Shown: one piece after another, positions 43,551 through 51,746 of the stretch | Layout: the number at the start of each line of letters is the position of its first letter | How positions within the stretch are numbered: the first letter of the stretch is position 1 | NCBI GenBank assembly: GCA_964552195.1 | Contig: CAZKFM010000012.1 | Span: forward strand, 1 to 64,000 | Reading direction: 5' to 3' | DNA: 64,000 nucleotides | Source of the DNA: CAZKAP01 sp964552195 | GTDB lineage: Bacteria > Bacteroidota > Bacteroidia > Flavobacteriales > Flavobacteriaceae | Translations under genes and position numbers: made by a program | The notes under the pieces: generated by a model | The model's database searches: none | What the model was told of the DNA's origin: nothing | Seen by the model: the letters and a program-made list of their open reading frames with translations, nothing else

Positions 43551-44204
43551 CTAGTCTGCTCGCTCCACACCGAATCGCAGCACCGTTCTCAGTTTTTCGG
43601 GAGCGCCCCTACGCGGGTCGGACAAATAAATCTCCCGGTCGGTTCGGCCCGTTCTTTTCCAACCCATTTGTTCGGCGTAAGACTCCATTAAATCAAAGGA
43701 AACGGGTTCATCCTCATAAGGACCAACATGGAGCATTTGTATGCATTGGCCTTCTGTGAAACTCTCGAATTTCACCTTATTTAACTGCGTGATTTCCGGT
43801 TTTTTTGCTACCAGTCTTTCCAGCATGTCCCTGGCGTAATCCTGAGTGACAAAATCCGGCTGTTGTATCATCAGCCTAAAGGCGAGGTCTGCCTTATCGA
43901 ATTCTTCAATCCCCCGGGCCTTAGCCTCTTCGGATATGTCCCATACCCCTTCCAGTGGGTAAACCGTATACTCGTGGTAGTCCTTCGGGGCCAAATCACT
44001 TTTCGGACTCATCCGAATGGCATAACTCGCAGTATAGAGGGCCTTGACGTACTGTTCAAACTCAGGTTGATTCGGGTCTCCCTCTCCTTCTATCGTAAAG
44101 AAGGAAAAGATCGGAATACTCACGAATTCGGGCCTCTTCCTTGGAAGGTAGAAGGCTTTTTCGTGTTTGCGCCAGTTCCCTTTTTCTTTATGCAATGTTG
44201 CCAT
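43551..44204 (-). CDS. GyrI-like small-molecule-binding domain protein
   Basis: A 217-residue cytoplasmic protein of the GyrI-like superfamily, in the larger stand-alone form: HKEKGNWRKHEKAFYLPRKRPEFV at the start (in pieces), FFTIEGEGDPN, ALYTASYAIRMSPK, TVYPLEGVWD, then a second half with FTEGQCIQMLHVGPYEDEPVSFDLM and EIYLSDPRR. Members bind diverse amphipathic compounds and some have hydrolase activity on cyclopropanones. It lies 49 bp upstream of the GH130 gene on the same strand, though a functional link is not evident. Confidence 0.85.
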   Translation of the reverse strand: MATLHKEKGNWRKHEKAFYLPRKRPEFVSIPIFSFFTIEGEGDPNQPEFEQYVKALYTASYAIRMSPKSDLAPKDYHEYTVYPLEGVWDISEEAKARGIEEFDKADLAFRLMIQQPDFVTQDYARDMLERLVAKKPEITQLNKVKFESFTEGQCIQMLHVGPYEDEPVSFDLMESYAEQMGWKRTGRTDREIYLSDPRRGAPEKLRTVLRFGVERAD

Positions 44205-44337
44205 GGCGATTAATGACCGGATTACCTGATAAGGTACGAAAGATAGCCGTGGCAGGAAAGCACCCTTTAAATGGGATAAGGCGGAATAGTTTTTAGGCCG
44301 TAAATTGCAGCTGTATTGTATATTGAAACTTACTATT

Positions 44338-44835
44338 ATGAGAATCGCTTTACTTTCCGTAGCACTGATTTTGTTCGCCTCTTGTAATCAGTTGGCCTCC
44401 GACAAAAATGCTCCGGCCACTGATAACGCTCAGCAGATCGAAGTGGACAGCCTCATTGGAGAATCCATGGAACTGGACAAGGCCCGGCCTGTAGCCATAC
44501 TCAACGCATCATTCGAACCCAACCCTTCAGAACTGCTGGTCCTGGAAGGAGCCGTTACTGATGTCTGTTCGAAAAAAGGCTGCTGGATGAAGCTCGATCA
44601 GGGAAATGGTGAATCCGTTCGGGTTACTTTCAAGGATTACGCATTATTCATGCCTCTCGATTTGGCTGGAAGCAAGGTAGTCGTTAGGGGAATTGCCAAG
44701 AAAGACACCATATCCGTGGACGACCTTCGCCATTATGCCGAAGACGCCGGAAAATCTGCCGTGGAAATCGCCGCAATAACCGAGCCGGAAATCAAGGTCA
44801 GTTTCGAGGCGGATGGAGTAGCCATTCTCAGGTAA
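44338..44835 (+). CDS. DUF4920 domain lipoprotein
   Basis: The start at 44338 gives MRIALLSVALILFASCNQ with lipid Cys at residue 16. The DUF4920 domain covers about 45-165 and has its Cys pair in DVCSKKGCWMKL, followed by VRVTFKDYALFMPLDLAGS. The pair may bind a metal or form a redox disulfide. Likely periplasmic. Single-gene unit, convergent with the SDR gene. Confidence 0.85.
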   Translation: MRIALLSVALILFASCNQLASDKNAPATDNAQQIEVDSLIGESMELDKARPVAILNASFEPNPSELLVLEGAVTDVCSKKGCWMKLDQGNGESVRVTFKDYALFMPLDLAGSKVVVRGIAKKDTISVDDLRHYAEDAGKSAVEIAAITEPEIKVSFEADGVAILR

Positions 44836-44876
44836 CCGGAAGCTCCTGGCAAACCGATGTTCCGATAAGGCAACTC

Positions 44877-45572
44877 TCAGGCCTTGTTATACAATTTGAA
44901 AACGGGATTGCGCAGCATATTCCCAGCATCTGACAGGATAAATTGTATGGTTTCCGCCACGCTTTGGGTAGGGACCCAGTCTCCAAAGTCTGCATCCGGC
45001 ATGGCCTTGCGTGTAGCCTCGGTATCGAGAGTGCTGGGTAGAATTACCGAAGCATTAATTCCGGTGGTATTGGTATCGGAATTGATGTATTCCGCCAGCC
45101 GAAGCAATAAGGACTTTGACATGCTATACCCAACAATATGCTTGCCCTCTGCCGGCTCCAGGGCCGCGCGGGAAGCGATCAGTACAATGGAGAGCTTATG
45201 GGCCGAAGTCGATCTTCCCCGCACGACGGGCTGAACCACGTTCCAGGCCGTGAAAAAATTTAGGTCAAGCATGCGATCTATCTCTTCGCGTCCGGTTTCG
45301 GCAAGTCCCCCCATGGCAAAGCCACCGGCCAGACAGACCACACCGGACAAGCCCTCACCTTCGCTTTGTATCACCCGTTTAATCCAGTCGGACGTAGATT
45401 CAGCATCGATCAGATCGACAGTTTCTGTATGTAAATGTTCGTTAGAAATGAACTGGGGGTTCCCATGGGGACCAATACTAGCATGTACGGTAAACCCCTG
45501 ATTGAGTAAATCCTGGGTCACCGTTTTTCCCAGGTTTCCGTCTGCCCCGGTGATTATAATCGACTTTTTCAT
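44877..45572 (-). CDS. Short-chain dehydrogenase/reductase (SDR)
   Basis: NAD(P)-dependent Rossmann enzyme: cofactor motif TGADGNLGK at residues 8-16 (TGxxxxxG type), CLAGGFAMGG in place of NNAG, the catalytic Ser in VLIASRAAL and YSMSK with the Tyr and Lys. The 231-residue length is on the short side but complete. The substrate cannot be told. The start fits the promoter at 45591-45622, leaving a leader of about 12 bases. Confidence 0.88.
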   Translation of the reverse strand: MKKSIIITGADGNLGKTVTQDLLNQGFTVHASIGPHGNPQFISNEHLHTETVDLIDAESTSDWIKRVIQSEGEGLSGVVCLAGGFAMGGLAETGREEIDRMLDLNFFTAWNVVQPVVRGRSTSAHKLSIVLIASRAALEPAEGKHIVGYSMSKSLLLRLAEYINSDTNTTGINASVILPSTLDTEATRKAMPDADFGDWVPTQSVAETIQFILSDAGNMLRNPVFKLYNKA

Positions 45573-45590
45573 CTTTTACATTTGCTGTAC

Positions 45591-45622
45591 CAAAAATACA
45601 CATGGCATGGCGGTACCCCAAA
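45591..45622 (-). promoter_or_regulatory. Bacteroidota-type promoter of the SDR gene
   Basis: On the minus strand this reads TTTG (complement of 45619-45622), 20 bases, then TATTTTTG (complement of 45591-45598), a full match to the -33 TTTG / -7 TAnnTTTG consensus at ideal spacing. Transcription would start near 45584, just before the ATG at 45572. Confidence 0.75.
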
Positions 45623-45664
45623 ATGGAGATTAGCAGTTCATTCAGATAATTATTGCTGAAAAAG

Positions 45665-45690
45665 AAAACCGCCTCATTCAGGGCGGTTTT
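45665..45690 (-). terminator. Rho-independent terminator
   Basis: Perfect 9-bp stem AAAACCGCC (45665-45673) / GGCGGTTTT (45682-45690), loop of 8. It lies 176 bp past the stop of the PAS gene at 45866 and upstream of the SDR promoter. It probably ends the PAS transcript, giving it a long 3' untranslated region. Confidence 0.8.
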
Positions 45691-45865
45691 GAAATCGAAT
45701 ATCTAGGCGTACGCTCGGGCCAAAAAGCTAAATATAACTGGTTTTAAGATTTGGTGTCGTTAAAATTAATACGCTTATTACTTATTTTTCCTACAATTTA
45801 GGCCTTTGACACTCAAGTGTAGACAAGTGTTTGTACTGATTAGATAAACGGCAAGACTTAAGGAT

Positions 45866-46447
45866 TCAGGTAAGATCGACAATTTCCCGAATGGCATCGT
45901 CGATCCTCCCGCCTACCTCCTGGAGCATATCGAGGTAAACGGAGAGTTTATCCCGGTTCTGTTCATCTCCTATCGTATTTAGAAGCATCATCAGGGAAGA
46001 AACAGGGCCTCTCAGCTGATGGGCCTGTTGATGGGCTATATGCTCGAACTGTAGTTTATTCGCCTCCAGCCTCTGGTGGGCCAGTTTTAATGCCGTAATC
46101 TCGTGTCCCACGCATAAAATTCCCTCGGGCTGACCCGGATCATCTGCGATCAGGGAGAACTCCCATTGCGTCCATTCAAAGTCCCCCCGTCTATTCAGGG
46201 GCTTGCGCAATCGCACCGCATAGGTTTGATCCGGTGAATGTATGCACTGTTCTATGGCAGCATAGCATCGGGCATGATCCTGTTCGTAAATGGAGTCCAT
46301 GGAGTGCCTGCCGATAAACTCACTGCCCAGATAAGCAAATCGCTGCCGGAAGTGATCATTTACGTAGGTATAGATCCCCTTCATATCCGTTATGGCAACG
46401 GCAAAAACTCTGGAGCTCTTCAGAAAGTCAGGTAATCGTTCCTCCAT
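45866..46447 (-). CDS. PAS domain protein with a histidine-kinase H-box but no ATPase domain
   Basis: Residues about 10-125 form a PAS sensor domain (VFAVAITDMKGIYTYVNDHF, FIGRHSMDSIYEQDH, GILCVGHEITALK). A coiled coil leads to a HisKA-like helix with QQAHQLRGPVSSLM, where the His would be the phospho-acceptor. The protein ends at 193 residues without the HATPase_c domain. This short form recurs in Bacteroidota, so it need not be a truncation. It may be phosphorylated by another kinase or only signal by binding. No response regulator is adjacent. Confidence 0.8.
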   Translation of the reverse strand: MEERLPDFLKSSRVFAVAITDMKGIYTYVNDHFRQRFAYLGSEFIGRHSMDSIYEQDHARCYAAIEQCIHSPDQTYAVRLRKPLNRRGDFEWTQWEFSLIADDPGQPEGILCVGHEITALKLAHQRLEANKLQFEHIAHQQAHQLRGPVSSLMMLLNTIGDEQNRDKLSVYLDMLQEVGGRIDDAIREIVDLT

Positions 46448-46759
46448 ATACTATTTAATGGAATAGTTAGTCTAATATAATAGTGATTTTTCTTATTTCT
46501 GTGTAGGAATTTTATTAATTCAATATGAATTGAAAGATAGAACGGTTGCATTCACGTGCCGTTCATCCGGATTAGCACAGAACCCCTATTCAATAAATTT
46601 TTGTAAAATACTGTATACAAAACATTTACATAGTTTTTTCCACGCTGCTCTCCACGGATTATTCCTGCATTTTATCGAATTGATAAATCGCTGTTAAGCC
46701 TTGTTTCTTAACTTTTTATTTTACCCTCAGTCACTATCTTACTTTATTCGACGGAGCGC
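46448..46759. other. AT-rich intergenic region
   Basis: These 312 bp between the divergent PAS gene and a small membrane protein hold no gene I can support. A perfect palindrome AATTCA-ATA-TGAATT is at 46517-46531. T-rich stretches with TAACTTTT (46709-46716) may contain a promoter for the right-hand gene, but none fully matches the consensus. Confidence 0.4.
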
Positions 46760-47101
46760 ATGCGGTCTGTCCTGATCCATACGATTCGGGATTGGATCGC
46801 CGTTAATAGAGGTGAGATGAAAGTGAATGGCGTAGCATTTGAATGGGAATACCTGATCACGGCCTGGATCTTCGGAATGGTAATTGTATTTGCGATCCGA
46901 CAGATTGTAGTTTTCACGATCAGGAACATCGCCTATTTTCCGGAAAGTCCACCAGAACGTGATTTTTCGATAAAAAGGGAAGTAACATGGGCTTTCATTT
47001 GGGCACTAATAGGAGTATTGGTACTTGTGCTGTGGAATATTAATTTTTTCGAGGCCCTGTATGTAAAATTTCGCCTGTTCATGTTGGATCAGACTTCATG
47101 A
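46760..47101 (+). CDS. Small two-helix membrane protein
   Basis: I do not recognise the family. It has an amphipathic N-terminus and two membrane helices (about 33-53 and 80-103), the latter rich in Trp and Val, separated by a charged loop. It lies 24 bp upstream of another tiny membrane protein on the same strand, so the two form a probable pair. It has the size and shape of an accessory subunit or stress-induced membrane peptide. Confidence 0.55.
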   Translation: MRSVLIHTIRDWIAVNRGEMKVNGVAFEWEYLITAWIFGMVIVFAIRQIVVFTIRNIAYFPESPPERDFSIKREVTWAFIWALIGVLVLVLWNINFFEALYVKFRLFMLDQTS

Positions 47102-47125
47102 CAGGCATATCAATCAAAGAACGCT

Positions 47126-47338
47126 ATGATTAAATGGAAAACATTGGGAATCGTCATCTTCGTTTCCCTGCTATCGTCCATAGGACTGGAGATCTTTCAA
47201 CACGGAACGGCATCGCTGAGCCAAATTTTTTCCTTGAATTTTGAAAGCCTGCCGCTCATCGCTGTCTATACTTTTATCTATTCCGTGATACTGTTGGTGT
47301 TTATTTCCCTGTTTCGCTTTTTGGCGAAAATCCTCTAG
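47126..47338 (+). CDS. Tiny two-helix membrane protein
   Basis: 70 residues with helices at about 6-23 and 43-66. No family is recognised. Its proximity to the preceding small membrane gene and a plausible ATG support a real gene. It ends 10 bp before the stop of the minus-strand gene on its right. Confidence 0.5.
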   Translation: MIKWKTLGIVIFVSLLSSIGLEIFQHGTASLSQIFSLNFESLPLIAVYTFIYSVILLVFISLFRFLAKIL

Positions 47339-47348
47339 GGATTCCGCC

Positions 47349-48008
47349 TTAATCCCTTTGGGGTGCCTTGGATTCACGGTGCAGACTATCCGATTCCGAA
47401 GTAAACGTAATCCGCTGAGTGTATACCTTACCGTCGATCTGTTCTTTCAGGTTTTCCATTTCCAGGTGATGTTGCCTCTGTAGTTCTTCCAGCCGGGCAT
47501 CGAATTCCCGCTGACTAATTCCGGGCGAAGTGGTCAGGGATCCTATGGTTCCCACCAGGCTATACAGAAAACTGAATCCGATAATTCCGAGTAATGTCAT
47601 AAACACTTTCCTGTCCCTCCTGCCATTTACTACAGTCACGCGGGCTTCTCCAAGTGTCGGGTCCTTAGTGGACCTTCGTGGCCGGGCATCGATAGAGAGG
47701 TGTTTCAGGAAGGTTTCCCATTTCTCCTCCTCCTGAAGAAAAAGCTCCTTAAATCCTCCTGCCTCCAGAAATTCTGTGGTACGGGGCGTGGCTGAAAGCA
47801 TAAATATGCGGGACCCATTCCCACTGATCACATCGAAGAGTTCACGGTCGAAATCTAGAATCTCGTCCAGGATTTCCATGACGAACTCCGGCTTGTAATT
47901 CGGCTTCAGGAATTCCGAATAAATTTCCTCAGGCTGAATATAATCGTCGCGGTCCATCGTGTACCTAAGGATGCGGTCTTTGAGTTCCGATTTATAAAAT
48001 TCGGTCAT
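47349..48008 (-). CDS. Single-helix membrane protein with cytoplasmic N-domain
   Basis: I do not recognise the family. The first 130 residues are soluble, helical and acidic (MTEFYKSELKDRIL, EEIYSEFLKPNYKPEF). One membrane helix lies at about 138-157 (VFMTLLGIIGFSFLYSLVG), followed by a coiled-coil-like tail (EFDARLEELQRQHHLEMENL). The order suggests an inner-membrane anchored scaffold. It is 101 bp from clpS on the same strand and may end that operon. Confidence 0.6.
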   Translation of the reverse strand: MTEFYKSELKDRILRYTMDRDDYIQPEEIYSEFLKPNYKPEFVMEILDEILDFDRELFDVISGNGSRIFMLSATPRTTEFLEAGGFKELFLQEEEKWETFLKHLSIDARPRRSTKDPTLGEARVTVVNGRRDRKVFMTLLGIIGFSFLYSLVGTIGSLTTSPGISQREFDARLEELQRQHHLEMENLKEQIDGKVYTQRITFTSESDSLHRESKAPQRD

Positions 48009-48108
48009 AGTGTTCCCAGCCGGATTGATTCCGATTCTAAATTAGTACTTTATAGGTGTACGGCCAATGGGTGCCACCACGCCGGCAATAAACCAGTTAA
48101 ACGGAATG

Positions 48109-48396
48109 TCAGTGAATTTCTGCCGTCAGCCCGGCCTCCAACAAGCCCGTGCATCGGGGCTTTAAATCGTCCAAAGGTCCGGTCTTGACTGTACACTTGC
48201 CATTAAAGTGAACGATTAGGGAACATTGCTCTGCCTGAAGGGGACTGTGGTCGCATATCTTGACCAGGGTATCAATAACGTGGTCAAATGTATTGTAATC
48301 GTCATTGAACAATACCAGCTCCCTTTCGAGTACCTGTTCTTCCTTAAGCGCTACTTCTTCCCACTTTTTCTCTTTGGTGGAGCATAAAACCTTCAT
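48109..48396 (-). CDS. clpS: ATP-dependent Clp protease adaptor
   Basis: Delivers N-degron substrates to ClpAP or ClpCP. The ClpS signature ELVLFNDDYNTFDHVID holds the Asn-Asp-Asp residues that bind the N-terminal residue; AEQCSLIVHFNGKC with the His and the Cys-ValLys tail follows. Length 95 is normal. It starts 4 bp after prmA and is the last clear gene of the DUF1599-tpiA-prmA-clpS operon. Confidence 0.93.
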   Translation of the reverse strand: MKVLCSTKEKKWEEVALKEEQVLERELVLFNDDYNTFDHVIDTLVKICDHSPLQAEQCSLIVHFNGKCTVKTGPLDDLKPRCTGLLEAGLTAEIH

Positions 48397-48400
48397 ATGC

Positions 48401-49231
48401 CTAATTTACATATTTTGCTGATACCCAATTGTTTTTTGTCTTTTCTTTTTCCCGCTTCAAACCCAAGCGGGCTGCATGACCGTCCATGAGCGCCAGGTCT
48501 TCGAGATAAAATCCACTGAGGAAAAGAAAGCCACCGGGTTTCAGGCGACTCCGGTACACGGGTAGCTGTTCGATCAGCACGTTTCGGTTTATATTGGCGA
48601 AGATATGTGTATAAAGACCTTCCTTAGTTTGCCACTCCTCTACGGTCATCACCCGGACTCTCCGGCTCTGGTTTAGCTGCAGGTTTTCCCGGGAATTCTC
48701 GATACACCAGGGATCGATATCCGCCGCATCGATCCGATCGGCACCCCTCAATTCTGCCAGTATGGCCAGTATACCCGTTCCGCAGCCCATGTCAAGTACC
48801 TGAGCATCCACTAGGTATTCTTCAAGCAAAAACTCCATCATGAGGTGGGTGGTGGGGTGATGACCGGTACCGAAACTCATCTTGGGCTGAATCACCAATT
48901 CGTAGAGCTTGTTGGAGGGGAGGTGAAAGGGCGCACGGATTCGGCATTGCGGGGAGACGTCCACGGGGTCGAAGCCCGATTCCCAGATTTCATTCCAATT
49001 CTTATCCTCCAGCGGAGTGCTTTCTATCTTCATGGAATCCCCGAATTCCCGGACGGCTTTCAGCTCCAACAATTCTTCTCTACGGTAGTCCTGGGCGCGA
49101 ATATAGGCCTTGAGCCCCGCCTCCTCTTCAGCAAAACTTTCGTATCCCAGGTTGTCCAGTTCGGCTATAAGTATGTCCTTCCAGCCCGGGCGTTCCGGGA
49201 AACTGAAATGCACTTCAATAAATTCAGACAT
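48401..49231 (-). CDS. prmA: Ribosomal protein L11 methyltransferase
   Basis: SAM-dependent enzyme that trimethylates ribosomal protein L11. The SAM motif VLDMGCGTGILAILAE and the following DAADIDPWCIENS are clear, preceded by QPKMSFGTGHHPTTHLM. The N-terminal substrate-recognition domain is present. It follows tpiA by 9 bp. Confidence 0.93.
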   Translation of the reverse strand: MSEFIEVHFSFPERPGWKDILIAELDNLGYESFAEEEAGLKAYIRAQDYRREELLELKAVREFGDSMKIESTPLEDKNWNEIWESGFDPVDVSPQCRIRAPFHLPSNKLYELVIQPKMSFGTGHHPTTHLMMEFLLEEYLVDAQVLDMGCGTGILAILAELRGADRIDAADIDPWCIENSRENLQLNQSRRVRVMTVEEWQTKEGLYTHIFANINRNVLIEQLPVYRSRLKPGGFLFLSGFYLEDLALMDGHAARLGLKREKEKTKNNWVSAKYVN

Positions 49232-49240
49232 AAAATCCGC

Positions 49241-49990
49241 CTAAATGACCCCAAGGATCGCAATAAAATCGTCGGCCTTCAGGGAAGCGCCTCCTATTAG
49301 GCCCCCGTCGACATCGGAACCTTCAAAAATTTCCCTGGCATTTCCGGGTTTTACACTCCCGCCGTAAAGGATACGAACCCGGTCAGCCACTTCCTCCCCA
49401 AAACGGGATCGAATCCAGGAGCGAATAAAGGCGTGCATGTCCTGGGCTTGAGCAGGACTTGCGGTTTCCCCTGTACCAATAGCCCAGACAGGCTCATAGG
49501 CCAGGATAATGGATTCCCATTGTTCGGCATTCAGACCGGAGAGGGCATCACTGAGCTGGCTGCTTACGACGGCCTCCTGCTTTCCAGCCCTGCGCTCCTG
49601 CAGCAGTTCTCCGAAACAGAAGATTACTTTCATTCCGTGACGCAGTGCAGACTCTACCTTCTTCCTCAGCATTTCGCCATCTTCTCCGAAATCAGATCTC
49701 CTCTCGGAATGTCCCAGTATCACATAGTCTACGCCTATCCCCTTGAGCATGGTGGGTGAGATCTCACCCGTGTACGCACCATTGTCTTCGAAATGCATGT
49801 TCTGAGCGGCCACCCGGATGGATGAAGACTGAAGCTGACGAACGGCAGCATCGAGGCTGGTAAATGGAGGGGCCACGATAATCTCGGCCTCGGTATCCGG
49901 GTACTTACCCGTAATTTCAGACAGGAGTACGCCCGTCTCTTCCAGGTTCTTATTCATTTTCCAGTTCCCGGCAACAATTGGCTTTCGCAT
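49241..49990 (-). CDS. tpiA: Triosephosphate isomerase
   Basis: Glycolytic (beta/alpha)8 enzyme interconverting dihydroxyacetone phosphate and glyceraldehyde-3-P. NWKMNK (catalytic Lys near residue 11), ILGHSERR (electrophilic His) and AYEPVWAIGTG (catalytic Glu and loop 6) are all present. Length 249 is standard. It lies between BT_3928-type DoxX and prmA, 24 and 9 bp away. Confidence 0.97.
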   Translation of the reverse strand: MRKPIVAGNWKMNKNLEETGVLLSEITGKYPDTEAEIIVAPPFTSLDAAVRQLQSSSIRVAAQNMHFEDNGAYTGEISPTMLKGIGVDYVILGHSERRSDFGEDGEMLRKKVESALRHGMKVIFCFGELLQERRAGKQEAVVSSQLSDALSGLNAEQWESIILAYEPVWAIGTGETASPAQAQDMHAFIRSWIRSRFGEEVADRVRILYGGSVKPGNAREIFEGSDVDGGLIGGASLKADDFIAILGVI

Positions 49991-50014
49991 AGTGTTCTTA
50001 GTTTGATTTCAGGA

Positions 50015-51133
50015 TTATTCCAGGTTGCTGATGGGCAACTCGTCCGCATCGTGATAATGAACCTTTTTCTCGATTATACCCCGGTTCAGGATCAGGAAAC
50101 CGGGATTGGATCGCACAATGGTCTTGATGGTTGTCTCATCCATCAGGTAGTAATCGAAATTCAGCTCGAATTCTTTTACAAAAGCCTTCATCTTCTCCGG
50201 ATCCTCCGGGGTAATTCCAACTATGGTAAAATCTTGCAGAAAGGCATGGTCAGTAACCGACTTCATAACCTTAATCTGTTCTTCTTTAAGTTGGTCAATA
50301 CTGTGGGAGACCACCATGAGAAGTTTCGGGTTTTCCAGAAAGTAGGCGGTAAAGTCGGTATCTCCTTTAAGAATGCTGAAATTTTTGATCGGAGGCTTAT
50401 AGCCCTCACGCACCAATCGGGTCTTGACTTCCTTGCCCGTAAAGGTTCCATGCTCGGGATCATCCGGGAAGTCTCCAAGGGTGGTGACCACGTGTTCCTT
50501 ACCGTCTTTTTCGAATATCCAGTCGTATTCGTAAACCGGCCTGGGTGCCTCTGCGGGTACGGACATGCCCTCCAGTATGCTGTTCCCTTCCTTATACGGC
50601 CGGAAATCCTGAATCGGGAGATGATTGAGAACCCGCACCGTTACCAGGATACAAATGATCAGGGAACTACCTATGACATTCAATTGGAAACGCAGGCTGG
50701 ACGGGGGGTTGATAAATCTCCGCTTCCAGATAAGAAAGGCTACGGCCAGCAACAAGATCACATCCTTGGTAAAAGACTGCCAGGGAGTGAACTTTATAGC
50801 GTCCCCGAAACAACCGCAATCCGTTACCTTATTAAAATAAGCCGAGTAAAAGGTCAGGAACGTAAAAAACAGGATCATGGCCAGCAGACTGTACAGGGTC
50901 ACGTTCAGGAAACTCCTAATCAGAAGCATTACCCCGAGCAGAATTTCCAGGAATATTAGGAATATGGCAAGATCCAGAGCGTATGGCAACAGCATGGGTA
51001 AATTCAGGACGCCCGGACTGAAATATTCCTCCAGTTTGAAGGATAGCCCCACAGGGTCGTTGAGTTTGATGGCCCCACTGAAAATAAATAGAAAACCCAC
51101 GAAGAACCTTACTATTAATACCCCAAGTCGCAT
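50015..51133 (-). CDS. BT_3928-type DoxX family membrane protein with thioredoxin-like domain
   Basis: N-terminal DoxX/MauE-like part with four membrane helices (about 3-24, 48-70, 77-97, 118-136; DCGCFGD motif between), a fifth helix near 152-170, then a periplasmic thioredoxin-like domain (KLLMVVSHSIDQLK, FTIVGITPEDPEKMK). The CGC and lack of a CxxC in the second domain suggest redox sensing or quinone-linked electron transfer rather than classical oxidase activity. It overlaps DUF1599 by one base. Confidence 0.85.
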   Translation of the reverse strand: MRLGVLIVRFFVGFLFIFSGAIKLNDPVGLSFKLEEYFSPGVLNLPMLLPYALDLAIFLIFLEILLGVMLLIRSFLNVTLYSLLAMILFFTFLTFYSAYFNKVTDCGCFGDAIKFTPWQSFTKDVILLLAVAFLIWKRRFINPPSSLRFQLNVIGSSLIICILVTVRVLNHLPIQDFRPYKEGNSILEGMSVPAEAPRPVYEYDWIFEKDGKEHVVTTLGDFPDDPEHGTFTGKEVKTRLVREGYKPPIKNFSILKGDTDFTAYFLENPKLLMVVSHSIDQLKEEQIKVMKSVTDHAFLQDFTIVGITPEDPEKMKAFVKEFELNFDYYLMDETTIKTIVRSNPGFLILNRGIIEKKVHYHDADELPISNLE

Positions 51134-51687
51134 TATTGGCTGTTTAAGTGAATTAACGCAAAAACCGAGTAATTTATGATATCCTGATAGTTGGCCCCAA
51201 CCCCTTCGCTGACCTCGGTTACTCCCTGATTATCTTCGATCTGCTTTACCCTGAATATCTTTTGCAAAATCAAGTCGGTCAGGGAGGGTACGCGCATATC
51301 CCTCCAGGCCTCACCGTAATCGTGGTTTTTTCGCAACATCAGCTCACGCGTTTGGTCGAGTACCCGATCGTAATGCCCGACTGCCTCATCGGCGCTCAGA
51401 TCCGGCTCGGAAGCCACTCCCAGTTCAATCTGGACCAGGGCCATCAGCGCATAATTGACCAGCCCAATGAACTCCGAAACTTCTCCCTCGTCCACCATTC
51501 TCTGGTCGATTTCCTGCAATTGCCTGATACGCTGTGCTTTAATAAACAACTGGTCGGTAAGGGAAGGCAGCCTCAGGATTCTCCAGGCTGTGCCATAATC
51601 CCGGGTTTTTCGAATAAACAAATCCCGGCACTTCTGGGTCTCCCGGTCGTACTCTTCCAAAGTCTGCTTTACTGTTTCCATCTGCAA
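51133..51687 (-). CDS. DUF1599 protein with internal duplication
   Basis: Two alike halves of about 85 residues: CRDLFIRKTRDYGTAWRILRLPSLTDQLFIKAQRI (in pieces), and TRELMLRKNHDYGEAWRDMRVPSLTDLILQKIFRV. Each has the K-x-x-DYG-x-AWR motif, resembling the helical MazG/NTP pyrophosphohydrolase-like fold. The role is unknown. First gene of the operon that includes tpiA, prmA and clpS, divergent from folP with 59 bp between starts. Confidence 0.88.
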   Translation of the reverse strand: MQMETVKQTLEEYDRETQKCRDLFIRKTRDYGTAWRILRLPSLTDQLFIKAQRIRQLQEIDQRMVDEGEVSEFIGLVNYALMALVQIELGVASEPDLSADEAVGHYDRVLDQTRELMLRKNHDYGEAWRDMRVPSLTDLILQKIFRVKQIEDNQGVTEVSEGVGANYQDIINYSVFALIHLNSQ

Positions 51688-51746
51688 ACTGCAATTTCCA
51701 TAAAAAATGGCACTTTTGTTAATTATAGCCCTTCAAATTTCATAGA

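Noticed and set aside
50003..50959. 318-codon frame on the plus strand
   Set aside because: It is antisense to the DoxX/thioredoxin-like gene, whose membrane helices and operon position are convincing.
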